Counted from the first letter of the stretch, positions 24,435-34,711 are shown. The stretch is DNA of 64,000 nucleotides from CAYFQV01 sp964654185 (GCA_964654185.1 CAZZIE010000003.1:31643-95642), one strand, 5' to 3'. Numbers and translations are program-made. Notes: generated by a model not told the origin, from the letters alone.

Positions 24435-24986
24435 ATGCAATTGACCTGTCTCTCGGTCCCCAACCCGGTATCATACCTGATCTGCTACGGCATCAAGGAT
24501 GTGGAGAATCGGACCTGGTCGACGGAGCACCGCGGGAAGCTCTATATCCATTCAGGCGGGCGCGTGAGCTTTCGGGGCATGCCGGACATGTCGCGCTATC
24601 CCCTTCCCCTCGTCCACGAGTTCGACCGCCTCATGAACGACATTGAGCAGATCGAGGCGCAAACACGGTACATCGGCATTGTGGACTACGGGCTGAGCGT
24701 CTATCTGAAGAAGGAGCCGCGCCAGCCGGACTCGATCGTTGCCCAGTACAACCTGCTTCAGGACGTGTATGACCACTACCGCTCCGACGAGCAGGGCGCC
24801 TTCTTCCACGCGGAAGCCATTATCGGCAGCGTCGAGCTGGTGGATGTGATCTCCGACTCCGAGAGCGAGTGGGCGGAACCGGGGCGCTTTCAATGGGTCT
24901 TCGAGAACCCGTGCATTCTCAAAGAGCCGATCCTTCGAATCCGAGAGCAACCGGGCATATTCGCCCACGAGGTCTCGGGAGTGTAG
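24435..24986 (+). CDS. ASCH-domain protein
   Basis: This 183-residue soluble protein starts with an ASCH/PUA-like fold: CLSVPNPVSYLICYGIKDVENRTW, with the KDVENRTW motif and the following RGKLYIHSG strand typical of the superfamily. ASCH domains bind RNA or modified nucleotides, and some are nucleoside amidohydrolases. Here an insertion of about 60 residues separates the motif from the central strand (AEAIIGSVELVDVI). The gene is only 12 bp upstream of the large Lhr helicase, consistent with a nucleic-acid role. Activity unknown. Confidence 0.78.
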   Translation: MQLTCLSVPNPVSYLICYGIKDVENRTWSTEHRGKLYIHSGGRVSFRGMPDMSRYPLPLVHEFDRLMNDIEQIEAQTRYIGIVDYGLSVYLKKEPRQPDSIVAQYNLLQDVYDHYRSDEQGAFFHAEAIIGSVELVDVISDSESEWAEPGRFQWVFENPCILKEPILRIREQPGIFAHEVSGV

Positions 24987-24998
24987 CGCGAGCCGGGT

Positions 24999-27900
24999 AT
25001 GCACCCCCTCGTCGACGCCTGGTTCGCCGAGACCTACGGCGAACCCACGGATATCCAGCGCCGCGTCTGGCCCGTCATTGCCCGGGGAGAGCACGTGCTC
25101 TTCACCGCTCCCACCGGCAGCGGCAAGACCCTGGCCGCCTTTCTGTACAGTCTGGACCGCCTCCTCACGGGGGAGTGGGAAGCGGGCCGCACAACGGTCC
25201 TCTACGTCTCTCCCCTCAAGGCGCTCAACAACGACATTCAGCGCAACCTTCTCCAGCCGCTGACGGAGCTCACCGCGCGCTTTCGCGCCGCGGGCCACGA
25301 TCCGCCGAGAATCCGCGCACTAACCCGGAGCGGTGACACCCCCGCCGAGGAGCGCCGGGGCATGCTGCGGCACCCGCCGGAGATCCTCATCACCACGCCG
25401 GAGAGCCTCAACATTCTTCTCACCAGCAAGAGCGGCCGCACCCTCCTGGAGACGGTGCAGAAGGTCATCCTGGACGAGATCCACGCCGTCGCCGGGGGCA
25501 AGCGCGGCACCCACCTCATCACCGCGGTGGAACGGGTCGACCGCCTGGCGGAGGCGCCGGTGCAGCGCATTGCCATCTCCGCCACGGTACGACCCCTGGA
25601 GGAGATCGCCCGCTTCGTGGCGGGGTACGGCACCGCACGCGGCGGGGCCGGCGGTGACCCGGACCCGCACCGCCCCATCACGGTGGTCGCCGGGGAGGGG
25701 CGCCGCGAGGTCGAGCTCCGGGTGGAGTACGCAGATCCCCTGCAGCAGGTAGTCGAGGATGAACCGTCGCCGTGGCTCCCGGTCATCGAGATCCTGCGGA
25801 GCCACCTGGCGCGCAATCGGTCGATCCTGATCTTCACGACGAACCGGCGGGACGCCGAGAAGGTTGCGTCCCTGCTCAACGAGGCGGAAGGGCGCCTCTG
25901 CGCCTACCCCCACCACGGCTCCCTCTCCCTGGAGCTGCGCCGGCAGGTGGAGTCGCAGATGAAGGAGGGCGCCCTGGAGGCGATCGTCGCCACAACATCC
26001 CTCGAGCTCGGCATCGACATCGGGAGCATCGACGAAGTCATTCTCCTCCGCACGCCCTTTACCGTCGCCTCGGCGGTGCAGATGGTGGGCCGCTCCGGAC
26101 ACCGCGTCGGCGCCGTGAGCCGGGGGACCTTCGTCCCCTTCTTCCCGCGGGACCTCTTGAGCGCCCTGGTCATGCGGGAGGCCGTCGACGAGCAGGACAT
26201 CGAGGAGCTCACGCCGGTGGAGGGCGCACTCGACGTCCTGGCGCAGATCATCGTCTCCATGACGGCCCACGAGGAGTGGGAGCTGGACGAGCTCTACGCA
26301 TTCCTTCGGCGCACCTACCCCTACCGCGCTCTGAACCGCCGCCTCTTCGAGGGGGTCGTGGACATGCTCGCGGGTCGCTACGCGGACTCGCACATCCGCG
26401 AGCTCGAGCCGCGCATCTTCAAGGACGACCTGGCCGGGACCATCCGCGGCCGCCCCGGGGTGGAACGCATGATCTACCACTCCGGCGGCACCATTCCCGA
26501 CCGCGGCTACTACGAGCTCCGCGTCGCCGGCAGCGAGAGCAAGCTCGGCGAGCTCGATGAGGAGTTCGTCTGGGAGCGCCGCCTCGGGGAGGTCTTCGTC
26601 TTCGGCAACCAGAAGTGGAAGATCCGCGAGATCACCGACCGCAGCGTCCGGGTCGAGCCCGCCGCCGACGCCTCCCGGGCCCTCCCCTTCTGGCGCGGTG
26701 AGCCCCTCCACCGCGGCTACCACTGGTCGCGCCGCCTACTCGACGTCCTGACCCGCCTTGAAGAAATCCTGTCTGGAGCCGATGCCGACGGCCTGAACCG
26801 CCCCGCCCTTCGCGCCGCAGTGCGTACGACCCTGACGCCGGGGGTCCGCACCAACCCCGCGGCTCGGGGCGGCCCCGCGGCGGGGCACCCCGGCGACAAC
26901 GCCGGCGCACACTCCGACGCACCCTCGATCTCGGACGACGCCCTGGACCACCTCATCGACTTCCTGCAGGAACAGCGGGATGCGACGGACGGCCTGCCCC
27001 ACCGGGGCCGAATCGTCGTAGAGGAGACCGCCGGACGGCACGACCGCGACACCGGCACCCGGGACGTCGTCGTGCACACCCTCTGGGGCGGGCGCCTCAA
27101 CTACCCCCTGGCGCTCCTGCTGCGCCTCGTCCTGGAAGCGTCCGGCACCCGACCGGCAGGCGGCGGCACCGGTGGGGACCACAGCATCTCCGGCGACGGC
27201 GTCGGTGGGAACGGCACCGGCTCGCCCGAAGTTGCCGTCTTTGCGGATGACGATGCCGTCCTGGTCCAGCTCCCGAGCGATCGCGGCGCCGACGCGGTCG
27301 TCGCAGCCCTCCGGGATGTCGCCGGCAGGCCGGAGCAGCTCCAGGAGGCGCTGCGGGACATCCTGGAAAGCTCGGGCTTCTTCGCGGCGCGCTTCCGGGA
27401 GAACGCCGGGCGCGCCCTCCTGCTGCCCCGGGCGGGCTTCGACCGGCGGACGCCCCTCTGGCTCAACCGCCTCCGGGCGCGGAACATTCTGACCGTCGTG
27501 TCGCAGTACCCGGATTTCCCGATCGTCGTCGAGACCTGGCGCACCTGCCTGCGGGATTACTTCGATCTCCCGACTCTGGCTGAGCGCCTCCGGCAGCTCC
27601 ACGGCCGGGACATTGCGATCGCGGCGGTTGCCACCACGAACCCGTCGCCCTTTGCCCGGGAGCTCGTCTGGCAACAGACCAACGTGAACATGTACGAGCT
27701 CGACCGCGGCGTCGGCCGCTCCGGCGTCACGGCGGAGCTCATCCGCAGCGTCGCCGCCTCGGGCATCCTCAACCGCACCATCCCGGCGGAGGAGCTCACC
27801 GAGACCGACCGGCGCCTCAAGCGCCAGGAGGCGTACTACGCCCCGGAGCCGGGAGACGACCTCATTGCCTGGGTGCGCGCGCGAGTCGCGATTCCGGAGG

Positions 27901-29930
27901 AGGAGTGGACCGCCCTGGTGGAGGCGGTGGCGGGCGGAGCAAGCGGAGCGGACGGCGCCGGCGACGGAGGCGCCCCGGCGGGCGGCGCAGAAGCGGGTGC
28001 GGACGCCGTGGTGGCCTCGGTCGCCCGCAGAGTGTGCCGGCTCACCCTCCCCGGCGCCGCCGGACCGGTGATCACAACCATCGACCGGTTGCCGACGCTG
28101 GAGGTCGCGCTCCGCCACGCCGGGGAAGCGCTACGGGCGCCCGGCAGCGACGGCGACAACGCCGTCGACAACAACGGCAACGCCAACGCCGGCGACGGCA
28201 ACGCCAACGCAAACGACGACGGCCGGGCGCGACTCGGTGACCTGGCGGAGTCGCCGGCGCCGGGCACCTCCATCCGGGAGGAGATTGCCCGCGCCTACGA
28301 GCCGGCAAGGATGCGAGAGCCCGCGGAGCCGGAGCGGGAGTCGCCCCGGGAGCCGGAGTTGCAGAACCTCGTTCGGGACTTCCTCGGCTACTACGCGTCC
28401 ATCTCGCCCGTGGAGATCGCGGGAACCTTCGGAGTCCCCGAGGCGTGGGTGGAGGCCTTCCTGGAAGAGGCGCGGGAGACGGGAGAGGTCGTTTCCGGTC
28501 ACGATCCCCGGGAGCCCTCCCGGATCTGCCGAAGCGAGATCTACGAGATCCTCCTTCGGCGTACCCGCCGGCGCGGTCGCCAGGCAATAAGCCCGGTCCC
28601 GGCGGAGCGGCTTCCGCTCTTCAGTGCGGTCTGGCACGGGCTGATCCGGGACGATGCCTCAGCGCAGGAGCAACAACGTCACGGCGGGGAGACTGCTGCG
28701 CGAAGCCGCCGCATCGAGGGCGCGGTTGAGCAACTCAGCCTCCTCCCGGTTGCGCCGGACACCCTTGAGGAGCTCATTCTGCCGGCGCGCATCCGCGACT
28801 ACCGCCCCGCCGATCTGGACGACCTGACCAGACGGGATGCGGTGGTCTGGTTCGGCGCCGGTTCAGGGCGGATCGTCCTGGCCATTCCGGAGGATCGCGA
28901 CCTCGCCGCGCCGCTGCTGTCGCCGGAGGGGGCGGAAGCCCCGCAGGGCGGGAGCCCGCGGGCCGACGGAGCGCCCGAGGCGGGGGAGCCGGCGGAGGCG
29001 CTCTTCCCGGCGGCGCGGGGGCGCTTCGCCTTCTGGGACATTCACGACCACGCCGGTTTCGGAGTCGAGGAGACGGAGCGGCGGCTCCTGGAGCTGGTGT
29101 GGACAGGCGAGGTCACCGCGGACACCCTCGGGCCGATCCGGTCGCTCCCCGAGAAGGGAACGCGCCGTCCGGGAAGCAGCGAGGCAGATCCGCGACATGG
29201 CGCCGGCGTGCGGAGCGGCCGTAGACATCGATCTCAAAGGAGACAGGTAACGCCCGCGGCCGGGGCGTACTGGTACCGCCTGGCGCCGCCTCCCTCCCCG
29301 GAGAGCGAGATCGAGGCGCTGGAGCGGGCGAAGGACCGCGCGCGGGTGCTCCTGGACCGGCACGGGGTCCTCTTTCGCGAGCGCCTGCGCGACGAGGCAC
29401 CGGGGTTGCGCTGGCGGGACGTCTCGAATGCGCTGCGTCTCATGGAGCTTGCCGGTGAGGTTCTCGGCGGCTACTTCGTGGAGGGCGTGTCGGGGCTGCA
29501 GTTCGCCACGCCCGAGGCGGCGGAGCTCCTGCGGAACCTGGAGGAGGCCGCACCGTCGGTCTACTGGATGTCCGCGGCGGACCCTGCCTCGCCCGCGGGA
29601 GTCGGCATGACCGGCCTGCCCTACGAGCTCCCGGCGCGGCAGAAGACCACACTCCTCGTCTACCGCGGAACCGATCTCGCGGTCGTCGCCCGGCGCGGCG
29701 GCAAGGACGTAGACATCGACCCTGAGATCTGTGAGGACGACCCGGACCTTCCGCGCCTCTTCGAGTTCGCCCGCACGGCGACCTCCCGGGCGGTGCGTCC
29801 ACTCTCACGCTTCGTCATTGAGACGATCAACGGCGGCCCGGCTTCGGCCTCGCCCTGTGCTTCGGCGCTCCGGGAGATGGGCTTCCGGCCGGACCACACG
29901 CGGCTGGTCCTCTGGGCGCGGTACCGCTAG
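24999..29930 (+). CDS. lhr: Large ATP-dependent helicase, Lhr family
   Basis: This 1643-residue superfamily 2 helicase opens at an ATG. Motif I is APTGSGKTLAAF (about residue 40), then LKALNND, TTPESLN, DEIH (about 160) and SAT. The second RecA domain has SLELGIDIGSIDEVIL and the Q-x-x-G-R-x-G-R-like MVGRSGHR. A winged-helix/beta-barrel core and a long C-terminal region ending RFVIETINGG...GFRPDHTRLVLW follow. Lhr proteins of this length act as 3'-5' helicases in DNA repair. Five Gly/Ala/Asn/Asp-rich inserts (about residues 617, 717-744, 977-1004, 1047-1075, 1310-1337) lie between conserved blocks. They explain why it is longer than many homologues. Confidence 0.92.
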   Translation: MHPLVDAWFAETYGEPTDIQRRVWPVIARGEHVLFTAPTGSGKTLAAFLYSLDRLLTGEWEAGRTTVLYVSPLKALNNDIQRNLLQPLTELTARFRAAGHDPPRIRALTRSGDTPAEERRGMLRHPPEILITTPESLNILLTSKSGRTLLETVQKVILDEIHAVAGGKRGTHLITAVERVDRLAEAPVQRIAISATVRPLEEIARFVAGYGTARGGAGGDPDPHRPITVVAGEGRREVELRVEYADPLQQVVEDEPSPWLPVIEILRSHLARNRSILIFTTNRRDAEKVASLLNEAEGRLCAYPHHGSLSLELRRQVESQMKEGALEAIVATTSLELGIDIGSIDEVILLRTPFTVASAVQMVGRSGHRVGAVSRGTFVPFFPRDLLSALVMREAVDEQDIEELTPVEGALDVLAQIIVSMTAHEEWELDELYAFLRRTYPYRALNRRLFEGVVDMLAGRYADSHIRELEPRIFKDDLAGTIRGRPGVERMIYHSGGTIPDRGYYELRVAGSESKLGELDEEFVWERRLGEVFVFGNQKWKIREITDRSVRVEPAADASRALPFWRGEPLHRGYHWSRRLLDVLTRLEEILSGADADGLNRPALRAAVRTTLTPGVRTNPAARGGPAAGHPGDNAGAHSDAPSISDDALDHLIDFLQEQRDATDGLPHRGRIVVEETAGRHDRDTGTRDVVVHTLWGGRLNYPLALLLRLVLEASGTRPAGGGTGGDHSISGDGVGGNGTGSPEVAVFADDDAVLVQLPSDRGADAVVAALRDVAGRPEQLQEALRDILESSGFFAARFRENAGRALLLPRAGFDRRTPLWLNRLRARNILTVVSQYPDFPIVVETWRTCLRDYFDLPTLAERLRQLHGRDIAIAAVATTNPSPFARELVWQQTNVNMYELDRGVGRSGVTAELIRSVAASGILNRTIPAEELTETDRRLKRQEAYYAPEPGDDLIAWVRARVAIPEEEWTALVEAVAGGASGADGAGDGGAPAGGAEAGADAVVASVARRVCRLTLPGAAGPVITTIDRLPTLEVALRHAGEALRAPGSDGDNAVDNNGNANAGDGNANANDDGRARLGDLAESPAPGTSIREEIARAYEPARMREPAEPERESPREPELQNLVRDFLGYYASISPVEIAGTFGVPEAWVEAFLEEARETGEVVSGHDPREPSRICRSEIYEILLRRTRRRGRQAISPVPAERLPLFSAVWHGLIRDDASAQEQQRHGGETAARSRRIEGAVEQLSLLPVAPDTLEELILPARIRDYRPADLDDLTRRDAVVWFGAGSGRIVLAIPEDRDLAAPLLSPEGAEAPQGGSPRADGAPEAGEPAEALFPAARGRFAFWDIHDHAGFGVEETERRLLELVWTGEVTADTLGPIRSLPEKGTRRPGSSEADPRHGAGVRSGRRHRSQRRQVTPAAGAYWYRLAPPPSPESEIEALERAKDRARVLLDRHGVLFRERLRDEAPGLRWRDVSNALRLMELAGEVLGGYFVEGVSGLQFATPEAAELLRNLEEAAPSVYWMSAADPASPAGVGMTGLPYELPARQKTTLLVYRGTDLAVVARRGGKDVDIDPEICEDDPDLPRLFEFARTATSRAVRPLSRFVIETINGGPASASPCASALREMGFRPDHTRLVLWARYR

Positions 29931-30017
29931 CGGCGCGAGCGGCCCGCAGCCGGACGCGCCGGCGGGCGACGTAGACCCGGCGCGGGGGCGCGCGGTACAC
30001 TCGGCACGGAGGCACCT

Positions 30018-31337
30018 GTGGCAGCAACACGACAACAGATACGACAGACCCTGCGGGGCATCAAGGACTCAGATATCGGCGCGGACATCGTCTCGCTGGG
30101 ATTGGTGAAGGAGATAGCCATTGACGGCGATGTAGTGACCGTTGCGATCGAGGTGACAACGCCGACGGCGCCGCGCAAGGAGGCGATCCAGGCGGACGCA
30201 AAGGAGCGACTGGAGGCGCTGCCGGAGGTGGCCACCGCCAACGTCACCGTCTCGGAGCAGCTCACGGTGAGGGAGATGTCGGGCAAGCGCACCGGCCTGG
30301 CCTACGTCAAGAACATCATTGCCGTGGCATCCGGCAAGGGCGGCGTGGGCAAGTCGACCGTCGCGGCGCTCCTGGCGAAGGAGCTCGCCCAGCGCGGCTA
30401 CAAGGTCGGGCTCCTGGACACCGACCTCTACGGTCCGTCGGTTCCGGCCATCTTCAGGCTCCACGGCGCCGACCTGGAGGTGACCGATCAGGAGATGGTG
30501 AAGCCGGTAGAGGCGGGAGACCTGAAGGTCATGTCCTTCGGCTTCTGGCTCGGGGACAATCCGGCGGTGATGCGCGGCCCCATGGTCACCAAGTACGTGC
30601 AACAGTTCCTCTACGAAGTGCAGTGGGACGAGTTGGACTACCTCTTTCTCGACCTGCCGCCGGGTACCGGGGACATTCAGCTCACGATTACGCAGTCCGT
30701 GAACATTGACGGCGCCGTCATCGTCACGACACCGCAAGCGCTGGCCTACGCAGACGTAGGCAAGGCGATCCTCATGTTCGACCGCGTCAACGTGCCGATT
30801 CTCGGCGCGGTGGACAACATGGCCTACTTCCTCTGCGACAACTGCGGGAAGCGCCACGATATCTTCGGCACCGGCGGTGCCCAGCGCCTTGCCGAGCGCT
30901 TCGGCACGCGGATCATCGGTGAGCTTCCCCTCTCACACCAGGACTACGGCCTTGCCCTCACGGGTGAGCTGAAGAATAAAGCCGTCGCCGACACGGCAAC
31001 GAACACCCTCCTCAGTCTCGGAGAGGTCGTCGTGGGCGTCTCGGTACCGGACGTCACCTATGACGACAACGCCATCTCCCTGGAGTGGCCCGACGGAGAG
31101 AGCCTGGTTGTGCGGAACAAGGATCTGCGGTCGAGCTGCCAGTGCGCCGTCTGTGTCGATGAGTTCTCCGGCGAGCGCAAGGTAACCCGGGACCAGATTC
31201 CCGACGATATCAAGCCGGAAGAGGTCCGCCCTCTTGGAAACTACGCCCTCTACATCAAGTGGTCCGACGGCCACTCGACCGGCTTCTTCCCGTACTCTCT
31301 CATTCGCGAGGTCGCCGAGGTCGGCCCGAAGGGGTAG
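30018..31337 (+). CDS. mrp: Mrp/ApbC-type Fe-S cluster carrier with C-terminal DUF971
   Basis: This 439-residue protein combines three parts. An N-terminal MIP18/DUF59 domain spans about 1-85. The Mrp NTPase has deviant Walker A SGKGGVGKST (about residue 108), DTDLYGPSVP, and a metal-binding pair in CDNC. A C-terminal DUF971/GBBH-like domain starts at about 345 (ISLEWPDGESLVVRNKDLR, then CQCAVC). It would bind and hand over 4Fe-4S clusters to cytoplasmic apo-proteins; the vor oxidoreductase in this window is a plausible client. The start is GTG, with CGGAGG ten bases upstream. Fusion of DUF971 to Mrp is known from other phyla. Confidence 0.9.
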   Translation: MAATRQQIRQTLRGIKDSDIGADIVSLGLVKEIAIDGDVVTVAIEVTTPTAPRKEAIQADAKERLEALPEVATANVTVSEQLTVREMSGKRTGLAYVKNIIAVASGKGGVGKSTVAALLAKELAQRGYKVGLLDTDLYGPSVPAIFRLHGADLEVTDQEMVKPVEAGDLKVMSFGFWLGDNPAVMRGPMVTKYVQQFLYEVQWDELDYLFLDLPPGTGDIQLTITQSVNIDGAVIVTTPQALAYADVGKAILMFDRVNVPILGAVDNMAYFLCDNCGKRHDIFGTGGAQRLAERFGTRIIGELPLSHQDYGLALTGELKNKAVADTATNTLLSLGEVVVGVSVPDVTYDDNAISLEWPDGESLVVRNKDLRSSCQCAVCVDEFSGERKVTRDQIPDDIKPEEVRPLGNYALYIKWSDGHSTGFFPYSLIREVAEVGPKG

Positions 31338-31359
31338 GTGAGACCGGCGAGGTTACCGG

Positions 31360-31512
31360 TCACCCGGGCACCTGGATGCCGTGAAACCCCGGATGGACCG
31401 GCTCGGGCAGCTCCGGCGGCACGCTTCCCGATACGAGCGTAAGCTCTCGGGACTCCGAACCGCTCGCACCCCCTTTCGTCACCTGGCTGAATACCTCGAG
31501 AGGTGTGGGCAT
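31360..31512 (-). CDS. Small hypothetical protein (50 aa), downstream of the FAD oxidoreductase
   Basis: A 50-codon frame starting MPTPLEVFSQVTKGG is preceded by GAGAGGAG eight bases before the ATG. It follows the renalase-like gene by 39 bp on the same strand. The sequence is Pro/Ser/Val-rich, shows no motif and is not recognised. The ribosome site is its main support. Confidence 0.3.
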   Translation of the reverse strand: MPTPLEVFSQVTKGGASGSESRELTLVSGSVPPELPEPVHPGFHGIQVPG

Positions 31513-31551
31513 GTCACTCCTCTCCCGGGAGGACCTGATGTGACAGCGCAA

Positions 31552-32604
31552 TCACCGGTTGCTCCTTTTGAGAACCGCCGTGACGCGCTCGGCCGCCGCG
31601 AGCCCGGAGAGGAAGGCGCCCTCCACCCGCGCTCCCCTGAAGGCGTCGCCGGCCAGAACGATCTGTGAGGCCGCCTCAAGGGAGACCGCTCCCACATCCA
31701 GAGGACGTTGCGGCTTGCTGTAGCGCCAGCGCTTCACCTGACAGGTCTGCGGATCGAGCTTCACGATCCTGCGGACTTCACGAAGCACGACCTCGGCGGC
31801 CTCTTCGTCCGGGGCGTCATGGTAGGCCGCGCTGATCTCCGGGGCGCAGTGAACCGTAATTGCTCCGGCGGCACCACTGACGCCTTTACGGGCGTTGTCG
31901 GCAATCCAGTCGATCGTCTCGCTCGGTCGCTGCAGTCCGCCGGGTTCCGGCAACTCGACCTCCCCGTCAACGGCGAGGAGCACCAGACAGGGATGATAGG
32001 TGAGAGCGGCTGCCTCTTCCGGGACGAGGGAGTCCAATCCGCCCTCCCGAAGCAAGGCGATGGTTTGCGGGACCGGCGGTGTGAGGACGACGCTCTGCGC
32101 CGAGAGGGTCTCTCCTTCCGCGGTCTCGAGCTCGACGTTGTCGTCTACTCGGCGGACTGCGGCCACACGTGTGGAGAGATCCACGTCCAGGCCTTCGGCC
32201 AGGTCCTTTGCCACCGCCGTCATGCCCGGCACCCCGCGGTACCGGGGATGGCCGTCCACGCCGGCGGAGGGCGCAGCGGCGGAGGGCGCAGCGGCGGGGG
32301 GCGTCGCCGAGGCGGGAGCGCCGGAGTCCCCGATTCCGCGAGGAAAGCCGTCGGCCCAGTGCGCGACCACACCTCGATCGTGCCAGTCCGCGACAGCGCG
32401 GCGGAACTCCGCGCTTCTCGCCGTGATGAACTGGGCGCCGTGATCAAAGGTCGCCGCCCCTGCGCGCCGGGTGGCCAGCCGGCCTCCGACTCCCCTGCCC
32501 TTGTCGACGATCTTCACGACCCTTCCCAGTTCTACAAGACGGCGGGCAGCCGTGAGCCCCGCCATTCCGGCTCCAACCACGATTACGTCGCAGCTCTCAT
32601 GCAT
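31552..32604 (-). CDS. FAD-dependent amine oxidase/renalase-like protein (COG3380)
   Basis: This 350-residue flavoprotein has the Rossmann ADP-binding motif VVGAGMAGLTAARRL at the N-terminus. GRGVGGRLATRR then DHGAQFITAR are typical of renalase-like COG3380 enzymes. The C-terminal flavin motif is VLAGDAFRGARVEGAFLSG. A tandem Ala/Pro/Ser insert (PPAAAPSAAAPSA, from 15-bp DNA repeats) lies at about residue 105. ATG at 32604 gives the family N-terminus; the open frame upstream adds 27 unconserved residues. The substrate is unknown, perhaps aberrant dihydropyridine nucleotides as for renalases. Confidence 0.83.
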   Translation of the reverse strand: MHESCDVIVVGAGMAGLTAARRLVELGRVVKIVDKGRGVGGRLATRRAGAATFDHGAQFITARSAEFRRAVADWHDRGVVAHWADGFPRGIGDSGAPASATPPAAAPSAAAPSAGVDGHPRYRGVPGMTAVAKDLAEGLDVDLSTRVAAVRRVDDNVELETAEGETLSAQSVVLTPPVPQTIALLREGGLDSLVPEEAAALTYHPCLVLLAVDGEVELPEPGGLQRPSETIDWIADNARKGVSGAAGAITVHCAPEISAAYHDAPDEEAAEVVLREVRRIVKLDPQTCQVKRWRYSKPQRPLDVGAVSLEAASQIVLAGDAFRGARVEGAFLSGLAAAERVTAVLKRSNR

Positions 32605-32702
32605 GGACGCGAAAATACTCACGCCGGACGCGGGCGGCCACAGTCGGACCCGCGCGGCCACCGCGCGCCGGTGAGCGAAGAGCACTGTGGACCGTAGTGC
32701 CC

Positions 32703-32731
32703 TTGATCATGTCACCCATGTAGCATATTCT
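32703..32731 (+). promoter_or_regulatory. Promoter upstream of the DUF4914 gene
   Basis: TTGATC (32703-32708) and TATTCT (32726-32731) with a 17-bp spacer. The leader of about 80 nt contains the 12-bp palindrome CGATCATGATCG at 32778-32789, a possible operator. Confidence 0.4.
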
Positions 32732-32818
32732 TGCCGTAATCACCCCAACATAGGTGTCAGGCTGCATAAACATGCACCGATCATGATCGTCGCGGACGAT
32801 CATCTCGTGGAGTAGTCA

Positions 32819-34711
32819 ATGACGGACACGGTTTCCATTTCCTCCCGATTCCTCGTGCCGGATGAGCTCGCCTCGGTCTTCGAGCGCACCGAGATCATTG
32901 TGCCTGAGAGTCGACAGCATCTTCTGGACATAACGTTCTTCGAGTCGGATGCCGACTTCGTGGAGATCTCATACGCCCTGCCGGACGGCCGGGAGTATCT
33001 CGAGGTCACCGTGGCGCGGTGCAAGAACGGCGCCGCCGTGAACTACGTAGAGCCGTACATGCGCCGCCGCGATCCGGAGGCAATGGTCATTGCCGACGAC
33101 AAACCCACGGACAAGACGCGATACGTCGACCGCTTCGGCAAGCCCTTCGACGAGGTCCGGAACGCGACCTTCGAGTGGTTCGCGTCGCAGGATCGACTGG
33201 TCGTCCTGCCCTTCATGTCCGGAGACTCGAAGCGCGGATATCCGACCATCCTGGTTGCGCCCTACAACGCCGGCTTCTTCATTGCCGGCCTTGCGGACCT
33301 GCAGGGCTTCATTCCGCGGGCGGACCTCCCGAAGACCTTTGAGCCGAGCGCGATACTCTACCTCGCACCCCCGTTCCGGCACACCCACTTCGACGGACGG
33401 CAGGTCGTTGTCCATAACCGGACGGACAAGCTCCACGAGTTGTTCTCCTACAATCTCTATCCCGGCCCGAGCGCAAAGAAGGGTGTCTACGGGATTCTGC
33501 TCACCAAGGGCGAGCAGGAGGGGTGGAACACGCTCCACAGCTCCGCGGTTCGCCTGATAACGCCGTACGACAACGAGTTCACCATTATGCACGAGGGGGC
33601 CTCCGGAGGCGGCAAGAGTGAGATGACCCAGGCAATTCACCGCGAGCCGGACGGCCGCGTTCTCCTGGGACACAACACCGTCACGGATGAACGGCTCTTC
33701 CTGGAGCTCGTCGATACCTGCGAACTGCACCCCGTGACGGACGACATGGCTCTCGCCCCGCCGTACCTCCAGAAGGACAAGAAGAAACTCGTCATTGAGG
33801 ATGCCGAGGCCGGCTGGTTCCTCCGGGTCGATCATCTGGCGGAATACGGCACCGAGCCCTACCTGGAAAAGCTCACCATTGATCCGCCGGAGCCCCTCAT
33901 CTTCCTCAATATCGATGGAAAGCCCGGGGCGACCTGCCTGTTGTGGGAACACACCATGGACGCGCCGGACAAGCCGTGTCCCAATCCGCGGGTCATCCTG
34001 CCGCGCCACTTCGAACCTTCAACGGTTCACGGTCCCGTCGAGGTGGATGTGCGCAGCTTCGGCGTCCGCACACCGCCGTGTACCCGGGAGCGGCCGAACT
34101 ACGGCATAATCGGAATGCTGCACATCCTGCCGCCCGCACTGGGGTGGCTGTGGCGTCTCGTTGCACCGCGGGGGCACTCCAACCCGAGCATAGTTACCAC
34201 CGAAGGGCTCTCGAGCGAGGGCGTCGGGTCCTACTGGCCCTTCGCCACGGGCCGCATGGTCGACCAGGCGAATCTGCTCCTCCGGACCATTCAGCGGACA
34301 CCGCGAACGCGCTTCGTGCTCATTCCGAACCAGTACATCGGTGCGTACAAGGTGGGCTTCAAGCCGGAGTGGATTGCCCGGGAGTACGTTGCCCGGCGCG
34401 GCAGCGTCCGCTTCCGGGAGGGCCAGCTCAGTGCGGCGCGGTGTCCCCTCCTGGGATACACCCTGCCGAACCTGAAGGTGAACGGTCAGCAGATCCCGCG
34501 GGGTCTCCTTGAAGTCGACGAGCAACTCGAAGTCGGCGAGGAAGGGTACGACGCCGGCGCGGGGATCCTCATCGATTTCTTCAAGCAGCAGCTCGACAAG
34601 TTCCTCACGGACGACCTGGATCCCCTGGGACGCAAGATCATTGAGATGTGCATGGATGACGCCCCGGTGTCGGCCTACGCTGATGTCATGGGCGAGCCGT
34701 TCTATCGATAA
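32819..34711 (+). CDS. DUF4914 protein, PEP-carboxykinase-like P-loop protein
   Basis: This 630-residue protein has a kinase-type P-loop, GASGGGKSEM (about residues 261-270), in the middle. VTDERLFLELVDTCELHPVTDDMALAPPY-type metal and acidic residues follow, as in the PEPCK superfamily. The overall sequence fits DUF4914, a family of about 620-640 residues found in several anaerobes. The biochemical role is unestablished; a PEPCK-like or protein-phosphorylating activity is the natural guess. ATG at 32819 has GGAG six bases upstream. The gene converges on maeB, which makes pyruvate from malate, so a link to C3/C4 metabolism is plausible but unproven. Confidence 0.82.
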   Translation: MTDTVSISSRFLVPDELASVFERTEIIVPESRQHLLDITFFESDADFVEISYALPDGREYLEVTVARCKNGAAVNYVEPYMRRRDPEAMVIADDKPTDKTRYVDRFGKPFDEVRNATFEWFASQDRLVVLPFMSGDSKRGYPTILVAPYNAGFFIAGLADLQGFIPRADLPKTFEPSAILYLAPPFRHTHFDGRQVVVHNRTDKLHELFSYNLYPGPSAKKGVYGILLTKGEQEGWNTLHSSAVRLITPYDNEFTIMHEGASGGGKSEMTQAIHREPDGRVLLGHNTVTDERLFLELVDTCELHPVTDDMALAPPYLQKDKKKLVIEDAEAGWFLRVDHLAEYGTEPYLEKLTIDPPEPLIFLNIDGKPGATCLLWEHTMDAPDKPCPNPRVILPRHFEPSTVHGPVEVDVRSFGVRTPPCTRERPNYGIIGMLHILPPALGWLWRLVAPRGHSNPSIVTTEGLSSEGVGSYWPFATGRMVDQANLLLRTIQRTPRTRFVLIPNQYIGAYKVGFKPEWIAREYVARRGSVRFREGQLSAARCPLLGYTLPNLKVNGQQIPRGLLEVDEQLEVGEEGYDAGAGILIDFFKQQLDKFLTDDLDPLGRKIIEMCMDDAPVSAYADVMGEPFYR

